Below are positions 23,722-34,297 of a DNA stretch of 64,000 nucleotides, piece by piece. Origin of the DNA: Brachionus rotundiformis (Eukaryota; Rotifera; Eurotatoria; Ploima; Brachionidae); contig JAESIW010000200.1 in the NCBI GenBank assembly GCA_016802295.1, positions 2,369,825 to 2,433,824 on the forward strand, written 5' to 3'. The translations under genes and the position numbers were made by a program. The notes beneath the pieces were generated by a model. The model ran no database searches. It was not told the origin of the DNA and was given only the letters and a program-made list of their open reading frames with translations. Every line of letters starts with the position of its first letter. The stretch's first letter is position 1.

Positions 23722-24693
23722 TTAAATTTTAGAATTTAAAAACTCTATTAAAGTTTTAGCTGACGGCCGGTCTGGAGGATTTTTACTTTTATACGAATAG
23801 ACTAATCTAAAATCATTTGTATATTCAAATATAAAGTTGCCTCCCATTTGATGTGGGTCATCTTCCACATCTTGATATGCACCGGGCAATGTCCCAAGCT
23901 TTATCAATTGCTCAGCATAGTAGATTAAAGTTTCAGAATTCCAAACTTTAAAATATGAGTTTGGCAGACCAAAAAGTTTGTACAAACGACGCCCTTGATC
24001 AGTAACCATATCAAAATGCTTATCTGAATAACTGGCATGATTTTCCATAAACCATCTGCATGCTCCTTTCGGTTCACCAAAACTAATCAAAACAACTTGA
24101 CAATTAAGCTTGAGGAAATCTGATGCTTTCTTTTGAAGCTCTTTCACATGTTCACGTCAAGGCAATCATGCGAAATGGCGCAGCATTACCAGGAGCATAA
24201 AACTTTTACCAGAAAATGCCTTTTGACTCTTTATAAATTTTGAATGAAGGTCATTGAGACAAATTTTATCGAATTGCTCTGTCCTATCTGGCAGAATATG
24301 TGAAAAAGAAGATTCATTTTTTATACTTTCTGGGACTAAATCTTCTACTTTGAAACTTTGATCCAAATTAATAGCCATTTTTGACTCCAAGTCTTTCAAA
24401 AACGAATCCCATTCTTTTAAAAATGTCCTCATTTTTTCCAAGCAGCCTAAACTAAGCTCATAATCAATATTATCAAGTTCTTCAAAAAAATCTTCATTTA
24501 TCTTGGTGTTCATTTGTTTCATTAAATCTGCGTAAATCCGGATGAACCGACCCATTTTGAATATCTCTTTTTTGCAAAATGATTCTTGATCATTTCCAAA
24601 ATCTTGTCGCGCATCGTCCAGAACTGATAAAAGTTTTAAAAAATTTTCTTCAAAGTTTTTCTTTCTCAGCTCGACGTCCGTCATAGACGTCAT
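23722..24693 (-). CDS. SELENOL: Selenoprotein L (two selenocysteines, UxxU redox motif)
   Basis: A single exon of 323 residues reads through two in-frame TGA codons at 24168-24166 and 24159-24157, giving RHFA-U-LP-U-REHVKEL with Sec176 and Sec179. Coding continues unbroken on both sides in the same frame, and a SECIS-like hairpin follows the TAA stop. The C-terminal half is a thioredoxin/peroxiredoxin-like fold (QVVLISFGEPKGACRWFMEN ... LYKLFGLP); the N-terminal half is helical. Selenoprotein L is a known family of aquatic animals and some bacteria in which the two Sec form a diselenide. I chose ATG 24693; another in-frame ATG lies three codons later (24684). Without Sec insertion the gene would look like two truncated ORFs. 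A head-to-head neighbour is NDUFV1. Confidence 0.9.
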
Positions 24694-25080
24694 TTTAGAT
24701 AGATAAACCAAATATTTTATTTTAAAACAATATTAGGAATTCTTTTTATATAAATGGTCCCATGACTTGGTAAAATTTTTTAACAAAAAAATGCTTACTA
24801 ATAACTCGCTTCTAAATTACCAAAAACTTAGCAGACTTTTTTAATTTGCCTCACGCCACCAAAATTGGCTCGATTTGTGAGCATAAATAAGCTTTGCATT
24901 AAAATATGTACAGAGTTAAATAATTGTTTTGAAAGCATACTAAATGACTAGAATTTAAAATATTGTATAACTTGATAGTTATGTAAAAGAATAATGTAAA
25001 AAAATTAATCAATTGCATAACCAAAATTATTAAATACAGCCTTTAAAAACATTTGAAAATTTTAGATTTTCGGTAAGAAA
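24694..25080. promoter_or_regulatory. Shared upstream region of selenoprotein L and NDUFV1
   Basis: Only 387 bp separate the two divergent start codons, so a bidirectional promoter is likely. The sequence is AT-rich; no specific factor site can be supported. Confidence 0.45.
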
Positions 25081-27449
25081 ATGATAAATAATTCGATCAA
25101 TAAAATTCTGCCTTTCGTCAAAAATTCTTCATCAGGTGCCTTATCAAAATGAAAATATTTGATTTATTTTAATCATATTTTAAAGTTGGATCTCAGTTGG
25201 TTCGCTTCCAGTCAGCTGCTGCTGCAGTTCCACCAAAACAAACGAAAACAACTTTCGGAGGTCTTAAAGATGAAGATCGCATTTTCACAAATTTATATGG
25301 TCGTCATGACTGGAAATTAAAAGGAGCCATGGCCAGAGTAAATTTGGATTATTTATTTGTTTATCAATNNNNNNNNNNNNNNNNNNNNNNNNNNNNNNNN
25401 NNNNNNNNNNNNNNNNNNNNNNNNNNNNNNNNNNNNNNNNNNNNNNNNNNNNNNNNNNNNNNNNNNNNNNNNNNNNNNNNNNNNNNNNNNNNNNNNNNNN
25501 NNNNNNNNNNNNNNNNNNNNNNNNNNNNNNNNNNNNNNNNNNNNNNNNNNNNNNNNNNNNNNNNNNNNNNNNNNNNNNNNNNNNNNNNNNNNNNNNNNNN
25601 NNNNNNNNNNNNNNNNNNNNNNNNNNNNNNNNNNNNNNNNNNNNNNNNNNNNNNNNNNNNNNNNNNNNNNNNNNNNNNNNNNNNNNNNNNNNNNNNNNNN
25701 NNNNNNNNNNNNNNNNNNNNNNNNNNNNNNNNNNNNNNNNNNNNNNNNNNNNNNNNNNNNNNNNNNNNNNNNNNATTATATTTTAAAGTTGGATCCCAGT
25801 TGGTTCGCTTCCAGTCAGCTGCTGCTGCAGTTCCACCAAAACAAACAAAAACAACTTTTGGAGGTCTTAAAGATGAAGATCGCATTTTCACAAATTTATA
25901 TGGTCGTCATGACTGGAAATTAAAAGGAGCCATGGCCAGAGTAAATTTTGATTATTTATTTGTTTATCATTTGACTAAAGTTTTATGCAGGGCGACTGGT
26001 ACAAAACAAAGGAAATTTTGCTTAAAGGCTCAGATTGGATCATAAACGAAGTGAAAATTTCAGGCTTGAGAGGCAGAGGTGGAGCTGGTTTTCCTTCTGG
26101 TCTAAAATGGAGCTTTATGAATAAACCGTCTGACGGTAGACCAAAATATTTGGTCATCAATGCCGACGAAGGAGAACCTGGCACTTGCAAAGACAGAGAA
26201 ATAATGAGACATGATCCCCATAAATTGGTCGAAGGATGCTTAATAGCTGGCCGAGCCATGGGAGCCAGAGCAGCCTATATTTACATTAGAGGAGAATTCT
26301 ACAATGAATCCTCAAACATGCAAGCTGCCATTAATGAGGCTTATAAAGCTGGTTTAATTGGTAAAAATGCATGTGGAAGTGGATATGATTTTGATATCTT
26401 TATGCATCGTGGAGCAGGAGCTTATATTTGTGGTGAAGAGACGGTAAACGCTAATTTGATTGAGAATTATTATGTTATTGTTGATCTTCTCTAATTTAAG
26501 GCTTTAATTGAGTCTCTTGAAGGCAAACAGGGTAAGCCCCGTCTAAAACCGCCATTTCCAGCTGATATTGGTTTGTTTGGATGCCCAACTACTGTAACTA
26601 ATGTTGAGACTGTCGCTGTTGCACCAACAATATGCCGAAGGGGTGGCTCATGGTTCGCGTCTTTTGGACGTGAAAGAAACTCTGGAACAAAAGTAATTTT
26701 TATATAAAGAACAATTTTAAAAAATTAATAAATAATAATTAAAAATTAAAGTTATTCAATATTAGTGGACATGTTAATAATCCGTGCACCGTAGAGGAAG
26801 AAATGTCTGTTCCTTTGAAAGAATTGATAGAACGTCATGCTGGTGGTGTAATTGGAGGATGGGACAATTTGCTTGCAATTATTCCTGGTGGAAGTTCAGT
26901 ACCACTGATTCCCAAAAAGTAATTTTTCATTAAATTCAATTAAGTTGTTTAATTAAGAGAAAATTTTAAAAAAGGGTCTGTGAAGAAGTTCTTATGGATT
27001 TTGATTCATTGGTTCAAGCTCAAAGTGGTTTAGGAACAGCTGCCATTATCGTAATGAATAAACAAACTGATGTAGTCAAGGCTATTGCTCGTTTATCATT
27101 GTTCTATAAACACGAAAGCTGTGGTCAAGTAAGATATGATAAATATTCTTTGCTTTTTTAGTTTATTTTTATTTTCAAGTGCACACCATGCCGAGAAGGA
27201 ACTGTTTGGTTGACTAAAATGATGGACAGATTTGTCGAAGGAAAAGCCAGAATTGACGAAATTGATATGATTTGGGAGCTGTCTAAACAAATTGAAGGTC
27301 ACACAATTTGCGCTTTGGGAGATGCCGCTGCGTGGCCAGTTCAGGGCTTAATAAGACATTTTAGACCCGAACTTGAACGAAGAATCAAAGAATTTCACGA
27401 AAATAACAGAGGATTTGAGCTTGATAAATTGGCAAAATATGCTAATTAA
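25081..27449 (+). CDS. NDUFV1: NADH dehydrogenase (ubiquinone) flavoprotein 1, complex I 51-kDa subunit
   Basis: Exons 25081-25135, 25186-25337 (or its copy 25789-25940), 25991-26443, 26501-26692, 26752-26918, 26975-27128 and 27180-27449 give 480 residues. The N-terminus is a basic/Ser-rich mitochondrial presequence. The FMN/NADH-binding glycine-rich loop GRGGAGFPSGLKW is at 97-109, NADEGEPGT follows, and the N3 4Fe-4S ligands are C389, C392, C395 (SCGQCTPCREG) and C435 (HTICALG). The subunit oxidises NADH and passes electrons through FMN and N3 in the matrix arm of complex I. Exon 2 appears twice around an N gap. Using both copies would shift the frame (152 nt each), so only one belongs in the mRNA. 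Confidence 0.97.
25157..25975. repeat. Duplicated NDUFV1 exon 2 around an N gap (25369-25774)
   Basis: The sequence at about 25170-25368 is repeated at 25775-25970, including the whole 152-nt exon and its splice sites. I see a handful of substitutions: TCTCAG/TCCCAG, CAAACG/CAAACA, TTTCGG/TTTTGG and AATTTGG/AATTTTG, mostly silent. Exonic silent differences plus an unresolved gap fit two alleles placed in series better than a functional tandem exon. Confidence 0.85.
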
Positions 27450-28670
27450 AATTATTATATAAAAATTAACTCAAAACAAAATTTTTAAACAATGTAATTT
27501 CAAAGTTAAAAATTTAAATTAATAAAACTGTTCTTAGTTAAAATCTTATATTTTATATTTTTTTTATTTGATTTTTTTTAATTTTGTTGTGTTGAGTTGA
27601 ACTTTTTTATTAATCCTCAATAAATTTTTTTAGCATGATGAAAATTTCAAAAAAGATTCTTTTCAATAAAATAATTTTTGAAATTTTATTTTATAACTTA
27701 ATAAGTATTTAGCACAATATTTCTGGAAAAAAGTTAAATAGTTATCATATAAGCGATTAGGTTGGTTGGTATTTGGCCAATTGTGGGAAACATATTTTGA
27801 ATCTGGTGTCGAAATTAAAAATATGAACTTTTGAATCGCTGAAACAAGTTTTTTATTTCTATAAAAAAAAATTCTAAATTTTTTTATATTGATATCTATA
27901 TCTATTTTATTTTTTAGTTATGAATCATTTTTGATAATATTTATGAGATAATTATTTAACGTTGACCTTGGTTCTTATGTGAATTTCCATACTATTATTT
28001 ATAGAAATAACTAAATTATTACGTGAATATCAAAAATACTAAATAAATTGTCGATTTTATTTTTTTTTCATTTGCATAAAAATATTGCTTTTTACCAAAT
28101 CTATCTAATATAACTATCTTATATATATACATTTTGTGGATACCTCAAGTGTGATTGAAAGTTAGACGATCAGCAGTAATTTGGAAGCCAACAATTAAAG
28201 CAATTAATTTTAATTTACGATTCATACATTTAATTGACTAATTTTTTTGTTGACAAAATAATACAAATAAATGACATTTTTTAATATTCTTTCTAAAATA
28301 TATTCCTAGTTTGTGTATTTTTGTCTCTAAAATTTATAAAAGTAAAATATATTTTAATTATCAAATAGCATTTTAATAATATTTACTTATTTAATTATTA
28401 TATTTTAAAATAAAAGAAAGTATTTTAGATAATTATTTATTGTTCGATTAAAAATTACCATATTTCTAGATGATGTTTTATAAACAATACTAAGAATTGA
28501 CTTACAATTAAATTGAACAAAGATTTTTTTTAAATAATAAGCTATAAGTGTTTTTTATAAATAAGCAATTAAAAATAGTTTAATGTCATTTAAAAGTGAA
28601 ATTAATAAAGATAGAAAAATAAACCAATCTAGAATATGGATAAATTTTTAAAATTTTGTTTTTAATTGAT
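27450..28670. other. Intergenic region between convergent NDUFV1 and EEF1A
   Basis: AT-rich, with an AATAAA (27521-27526) that could serve NDUFV1. No other coding or RNA gene is apparent. The right end should contain the EEF1A 3' UTR and polyadenylation site. Confidence 0.5.
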
Positions 28671-30062
28671 TTATTTCTTCTTGCCTTTTTCGGCTTTTTC
28701 AGCGGCCTTGGTCTTGGTACCTTGAGTGGTCTTCTTTTCGACCTCCTTGATGACACCGACGGCAACAGTTTGTCTCATATCACGGACAGCAAAACGACCC
28801 AATGGAGCGAATTCAGAGAATTTCTCAACACACATTGGTTTGGTTGGGATCAATTTGATGATGGCAGCTTCTTGTGATTTCAAAGCTTTTGGATTAAGCT
28901 CGAGTTGTTTACCAGAACGACGATCGACTTTTTCTAGCAATTCGGAAAATTTGCAAGCAATGTGAGCAGTGTGACAATCCAATACTGGAGTGTAGCCAGC
29001 GCAGATCTCACCTGGATGGTTCAAGACAATTACTTGAGCAGTGAATGAGGCGCTCTCTTGAGCTGGATCGTTCTTGCTGTCTGAGGCAACAAAACCTCTT
29101 CTTAAATCTTTGACAGACACGTTTTTAACGTTGAAACCAACGTTGTCACCTGGCACGGCTTCGGTCAAAGCTTCGTGGTGCATTTCGACTGATTTTACTT
29201 CAGTTGACAAGTTGGCTGGAGCAAAAGTGACAACCATACCTGGCTTGATAACACCGGTTTCGACTCTTCCGACTGGCACTGTACCTATACCTCCAATCTT
29301 GTATACGTCTTGCAATGGCAATCTCAATGGCTTGTCAGTTGGTCTCGATGGTGGTACAATAGCGTCCAAAGCTTCCAACAAGGTCTTGCCGCTAAAGTTA
29401 CCCTCTTTTTTTTCTGCAGTCCATCCTTTGTACCAGGTCATGTTTGGTGAAGCCTCCAACATGTTGTCACCGTTCCAACCAGAGATTGGCACAAATGGAA
29501 TTTGAACTGGATTCCAACCGATTTTCTTGATGAAAGCGCTTACTTCGGTTTTGATTTCCTCGAAACGTTTCTCGCTGTATGGTGGCTCAGTTGAGTCCAT
29601 TTTGTTTACAGCGACAATCATTTGCTTGACACCCAAAGTGTAGGCCAACAAAGCGTGTTCTCTTGTTTGACCGTTCTTTGAGATACCAGCCTCGAATTCA
29701 CCGACACCAGCAGCTACGATCAACACGGCACAATCGGCCTGTGATGTACCAGTGATCATGTTCTTGATGAAATCTCTGTGACCTGGGGCATCAATAATGG
29801 TTACATAGAATTTCGATGTTTCGAATTTCCACAATGAAATATCAATGGTAATACCACGTTCTCTTTCGGCTTTAAGTTTATCCAATACCCAAGCGTATTT
29901 GAATGAACCTTTGCCCAACTCGGCGGCTTCTTTCTCGAATTTTTCGATGGTTCTCTTGTCAATACCACCGCATTTGTAGATCAAGTGACCAGTTGATGTT
30001 GATTTACCAGAGTCTACGTGACCAATGACGACAATGTTAATATGGGTCTTTTCCTTTGGCAT
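28671..30062 (-). CDS. EEF1A: Translation elongation factor 1-alpha
   Basis: An uninterrupted 463-residue frame, matching the usual length (about 462). The GTPase elements are complete: GHVDSGKST at 14-22 (P loop), DAPGH (G3), NKMD (G4) and SGW (G5). Domains II and III follow, with a Lys-rich tail ending KAEKGKKK. The protein carries aminoacyl-tRNA to the ribosomal A site as a GTP complex. Codon use is clearly richer in G+C than in neighbouring genes, as expected for a very highly expressed protein. A polypyrimidine/CAG acceptor-like site (minus strand, about 30090) just upstream of the ATG suggests a 5'-UTR intron, so the promoter may lie farther out. Confidence 0.99.
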   Translation of the reverse strand: MPKEKTHINIVVIGHVDSGKSTSTGHLIYKCGGIDKRTIEKFEKEAAELGKGSFKYAWVLDKLKAERERGITIDISLWKFETSKFYVTIIDAPGHRDFIKNMITGTSQADCAVLIVAAGVGEFEAGISKNGQTREHALLAYTLGVKQMIVAVNKMDSTEPPYSEKRFEEIKTEVSAFIKKIGWNPVQIPFVPISGWNGDNMLEASPNMTWYKGWTAEKKEGNFSGKTLLEALDAIVPPSRPTDKPLRLPLQDVYKIGGIGTVPVGRVETGVIKPGMVVTFAPANLSTEVKSVEMHHEALTEAVPGDNVGFNVKNVSVKDLRRGFVASDSKNDPAQESASFTAQVIVLNHPGEICAGYTPVLDCHTAHIACKFSELLEKVDRRSGKQLELNPKALKSQEAAIIKLIPTKPMCVEKFSEFAPLGRFAVRDMRQTVAVGVIKEVEKKTTQGTKTKAAEKAEKGKKK

Positions 30063-33034
30063 TTTAAATTCGTTATGTAACTACTGAAGGTGAATCTAAA
30101 TTGAATAAAAATTTTTGAAAATTTAGTTTTCTAGAATAAGTCCTTTCATGTACATCCTAATAGCTAAACTATCTATCTATATTTCAGTAGTATACAAATT
30201 ATTAGATTTTTGTTTAAAAACTTTACAAATTCTAAAATTATACAGTCTAAAGCTAAATATTCTAGATTCTATTGGTAAGCCTAAAGTTCCTATGCGATCT
30301 GCACAAGACAAAAGGTAGGGTAGGTAGAAAAAAATATTTTTGTGAGTATGAAAAAATGGCTTGCCTAAGCTTCACTTTTCCTCAATTTATATTCCACATA
30401 GAATAACACGAGTAATTCAAAAAGGGTTCTTAGTGTACATAGCCGAATTTAGGCCGACCTAAAAATTGATTGGTTATTATTGTTAATCACGCGGTGTTAA
30501 TAAATTTCATAATTCAAATGGGAACATGAACATTTTAGCAATCAGTTTTGTGGTTTATAGATATCTAGAAACTGATTTTAAAAATTTACGTCGAACACGT
30601 TGCATTTTGTTTCTTTTTAGACTATTTTTTGTCTGATTTGATGATTTCTTGGTAACTATTTGTAAGCAAATTTCTGAAATATCTTTATATCATACATTTA
30701 CTATAGATAATAATTTATTAATATTATATTCAGTCGAAGCTTCGGGCACGTTTTCAAAGTCAAATTTTATCAGATTGTTATTAATTTGGTTACATTGTGC
30801 AATTCCTTGAAAATAAAATTTCGGAATTTCAGCGAAAGAAAAATATTGTGAAATTTTTATTTCAGAGGAAATGTCAAACTGAAAACATTTCGAATAAAAT
30901 AAATCAATCTTAAAGCATAAAAAGTTGACTATTTAATTCAAATAGGGATCGTATCGGACTAAATTCACAACTGAAATATAAATGCGCTAGATACCTTCAT
31001 TTAAGTTAATATAAAAATAAAAAATTGCCTTTTTTGAATTTTTGATTGAATTTGGAGAAAAATTAGATATTTAGACTATTGGCAAAAACCAAGCAAGTTA
31101 TTGATCACCATTATTTTGGTCGTCAATTAATTATTTACACAACAATTTTATAACTGACAATTTTGGTATCAAAAATTTCATTTAAAGATATAAAAAAACC
31201 ATTTCCCTATAGTTAAGGTTTATAAGAATTAGTGAGACTTAACTAATGGTGTCCATGACAATACAATCAATTAAAATTTCAATAATTTTCAATATTTTGT
31301 TAATTGTGTTGTTTTCAAGGCTTGTAGAGAATGGAAGGTTGTTGTGTGAATAGCTTTATTTAATCTAAAAAAGAAGCATTGTAAATTATAATATTTTTCA
31401 GTATATCAAAATGAAATGCTTGATGTGCTTTTTTACTTATGTTAGTTCTAAAAAGAAGGTGGCCACTCTATTCCATAAAGGTATTAACAAATTAGTAGTG
31501 AAAAAATGTTAGTTTTAAATTAAAAAGCTTTATATTGTAAAATATCGTCTAAATCCTATAAGCCTTTTTATCAGTCTAAACCAGAATATCTTTACAAATT
31601 ATCGGAGTATGTATTTGCTTTAAATATTGAGGGATATTTAACAAGAGAGGTGAAATTTGCCAAACAACTGATGATGATCTGGTGCCGTTATGTCTGATTC
31701 ACAAGCACAAGATTAAAATAGAGATCAGAGCAAGTCAGGACAATCAAGCGGTTACGGAACTATTTAGTATTTTTAATCTAAAAAATAGGTCAATTATTCC
31801 AGAGAAATTATATGAAATAAGTAAATTTTGATTTAATTTCGATAAAAGAATTTAATTTCTTTCTTTTTTGTTATTTAATAATTTTTGTAATTAACAAATA
31901 TTTAGTAATTTTCTACTTTAATTTAGTCTGAAAAACCAAAACTTTAAAACTTAAGCTCTTTTAAATGCAGTATGCTTAATTTTACAGTGTACTGTGATAT
32001 GGTAGGAAACGGCTTTTACCAAAGAAAAAAATAAAATAATTAAATTATAAAATTTCACTAGTGTAACTAAATAAGTTTATAAACTGACCAAATATAAATA
32101 TATAGAGATAGTTCCGTGAGCGACACTGGGATCGGCACTTGGTTGATTAGAACAAATTGTCCTGAACTAACAAAGTGTTAGTCATGCGACGACATTAGAG
32201 ATAGAATTATTTTTTATACAAGTTTTATTAGGCTTAAAGTCTGTTTTAGCGAAATATGAGAAATAAAGTTTATTTAGTTTATTTGAGCAGTTAGTCAAAT
32301 TATGATGCTGCACAAACTTTTGATTTTGAATATTGAAATTATTTTTTTACAAAAAATATGTCTTTTTGAAAAAAAAAATGTTTTATGTTTAATGTAAAAA
32401 ATGGATTTTTCATATCTCAAAAAAAGGAAAAAAAGCTACCGTATTTCATCAAATATAAAAAAGTTCGGTTATTCAAGAATTTTTCGTTGAAAAAAGTGAC
32501 TGATTTAAAAGAAAAATTCCACTTTTTTTTTTTCTATTAAAGGCAAAAAAATAATATTTAACAAAAGATTGATGAACCATTGATTAACATGAGTTTTCTT
32601 TTAAACAAGATCCTTTTTTGTAAAAAATTAACTCGAAAAAGGGATAATTTTTAATTGAAATAGAAGCAAGTTTCTTCTATTTATTGTTATTTGTATTCGA
32701 GGAAATACGGTATTTTTTCTTTTATGAGAGTCACATTTTTTAATTATGAATTTCCAAATTGAAGAACACTTTGATGGCTGATTATTTGATATTGTGGAAC
32801 ATTGGAATCAACATCAGTGTTTGTTTTGTTTTATTATTAAAAATTTCATTAAATTTTCCTTAGTTATTTTTATTTGAAGTATGTCATAAAGTTTAATTTA
32901 TCTTGTAATAATAATAATAATAAGCTACAGCAGATTGACTGCGGAGCAAGACAATAAGTTGTCTCATTATGGTAGCTGTCTGGTTTTTAACATAAATTCT
33001 TACAATTGTTAAATTATGTAAATAGGAAAATTAA
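30063..33034. other. Non-coding region upstream of EEF1A
   Basis: About 3 kb with no supported coding frame. Segments near 31.69-31.79 kb and, inverted, 32.11-32.20 kb share short blocks (CAGGACAA and ACGGAACTAT in the same order) and may be decayed copies of one unclassified repeat. The remainder is AT-rich. Confidence 0.4.
32907..33034 (-). mobile_element. 3' UTR and trinucleotide tail of the LINE fragment
   Basis: Sequence between the ORF2 stop and a short ATA/TTA microsatellite (about 32907-32922). Simple-repeat tails of this kind are typical of CR1/L2-clade elements rather than poly(A). Confidence 0.6.
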
Positions 33035-33452
33035 TTATTTCGATTTTAAATGCTTATCGAGTTTGTTTTTAAATTGATTCACGGATTTTGCGTTGGTAAC
33101 TACTGTTGGTAATTTGTTCCACTCGTTTACCACTCGATTTGTCAGGAAGCAATCTCTATTTTGAGTTTTTGTCAATTGTCTGGTCAGTCTTCTTGGATGT
33201 CCTCGGATTCAACCAGCTGGACCATTTGATGAGAGTGCATGACTCTTGATGTATGGGTTCTGTAATTGAACATTACTTAGACCATTCAGTATTTTGAAGG
33301 TTTCGATTAAGTCTCCGCGTTCACGCCTTGCCTTAAGTGTGGTTAGCCCCAGTCTTGAGAGTCTCTCTTCATAATCTAAATTTTTTAAGCTAATTACTAA
33401 TTTTGTAGCTCTTCTTTGTACTTTTTCAAAAATTCTTGACAAATGTAAATTA
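33035..33452 (-). pseudogene. Truncated non-LTR retrotransposon, 3' end of reverse transcriptase
   Basis: The frame reads FEKVQRRATKLVISL, YEERLSRLGLTTL, RRERGDLIETFKILNG and then, after an in-frame TGA at 33211-33209, NRVVNEWNKLPTVV and a terminal Lys-rich end (stop 33037-33035). This is the conserved C-terminal tail of CR1/L2/Jockey-type ORF2 proteins. The non-coding 3' end continues to an (ATA)n tail at about 32907-32922. The element is 5'-truncated and dead. Confidence 0.85.
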
Positions 33453-34297
33453 ATTTATACCCAAAAATTAAAAAAAAAACTCAATACAATCAAAATCTTA
33501 ATCTTATGTTTTCAAGTTAAATTATTGCTGAGAACTAAGGACTAGCCTTGTTCAGAAATGTCACACAATTCCACGATTGTTTATATTAGACTTTTCAAAA
33601 TCTAATTGGTCATCTTAGCTTCCAATATTAACATATTGTCAAGATCTGAATTAAGACTTTTTAAAACATCATTCAGCAATTTAATTTAATTGTAGGAAAA
33701 ATTGGATTTATAATCTTAAGATTAGATAAAAATTCTAATCAGATACTTAAGCTTTTTTACAAACATTGTAAATAATCATTAGACCACAAATAGCAAATAA
33801 GCATTATGCTGTGTTTTAAGGGTTTTTGACTAAATAGTTTGTTTATTTTTGATAATAATATTTTTACAAAATTATCATAGAATTAAAATGTCTAGACCAT
33901 TGACGAGTTGGATTAAGTCTAACGGGCTAACCTATAATTAAACATTTAAACAAAATAGGACAAACTGGAATTTAAAATTTTATTTGATCAAATTAAAATA
34001 AGTACTTTGGAAAAAATTTTTAAATTTAATCTTCAACGCCAATGAAAAAAAAAAAGATTTAATGAAATTAATTTTTATTAAAATTAAGAAATATGATGTT
34101 TGAGAAATACAAATTTCGCAAAAACTTTTTACAAATTAAATAGACAATAAATTAAATTTCGGAATTTTGAATATTTTTTACCAAAAAAAAACTATTAACA
34201 AATTTTTGAAAAAACCTTTAATTAAATACCCGTAAAATCCCGAAATTCAGAAAAAAAATCGCTTTATTAATAAAATCTCTAATACTTATGCGCGTTT

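Noticed and set aside
24157..24168. The gene at 23.7-24.7 kb as a pseudogene or two separate genes
   Set aside because: Frame is identical on both sides of the two TGA codons, coding quality is unchanged, and a SECIS-like hairpin follows; recoding explains everything.
28656..29505. Plus-strand frames opposite EEF1A
   Set aside because: Antisense shadows of a highly codon-biased gene.
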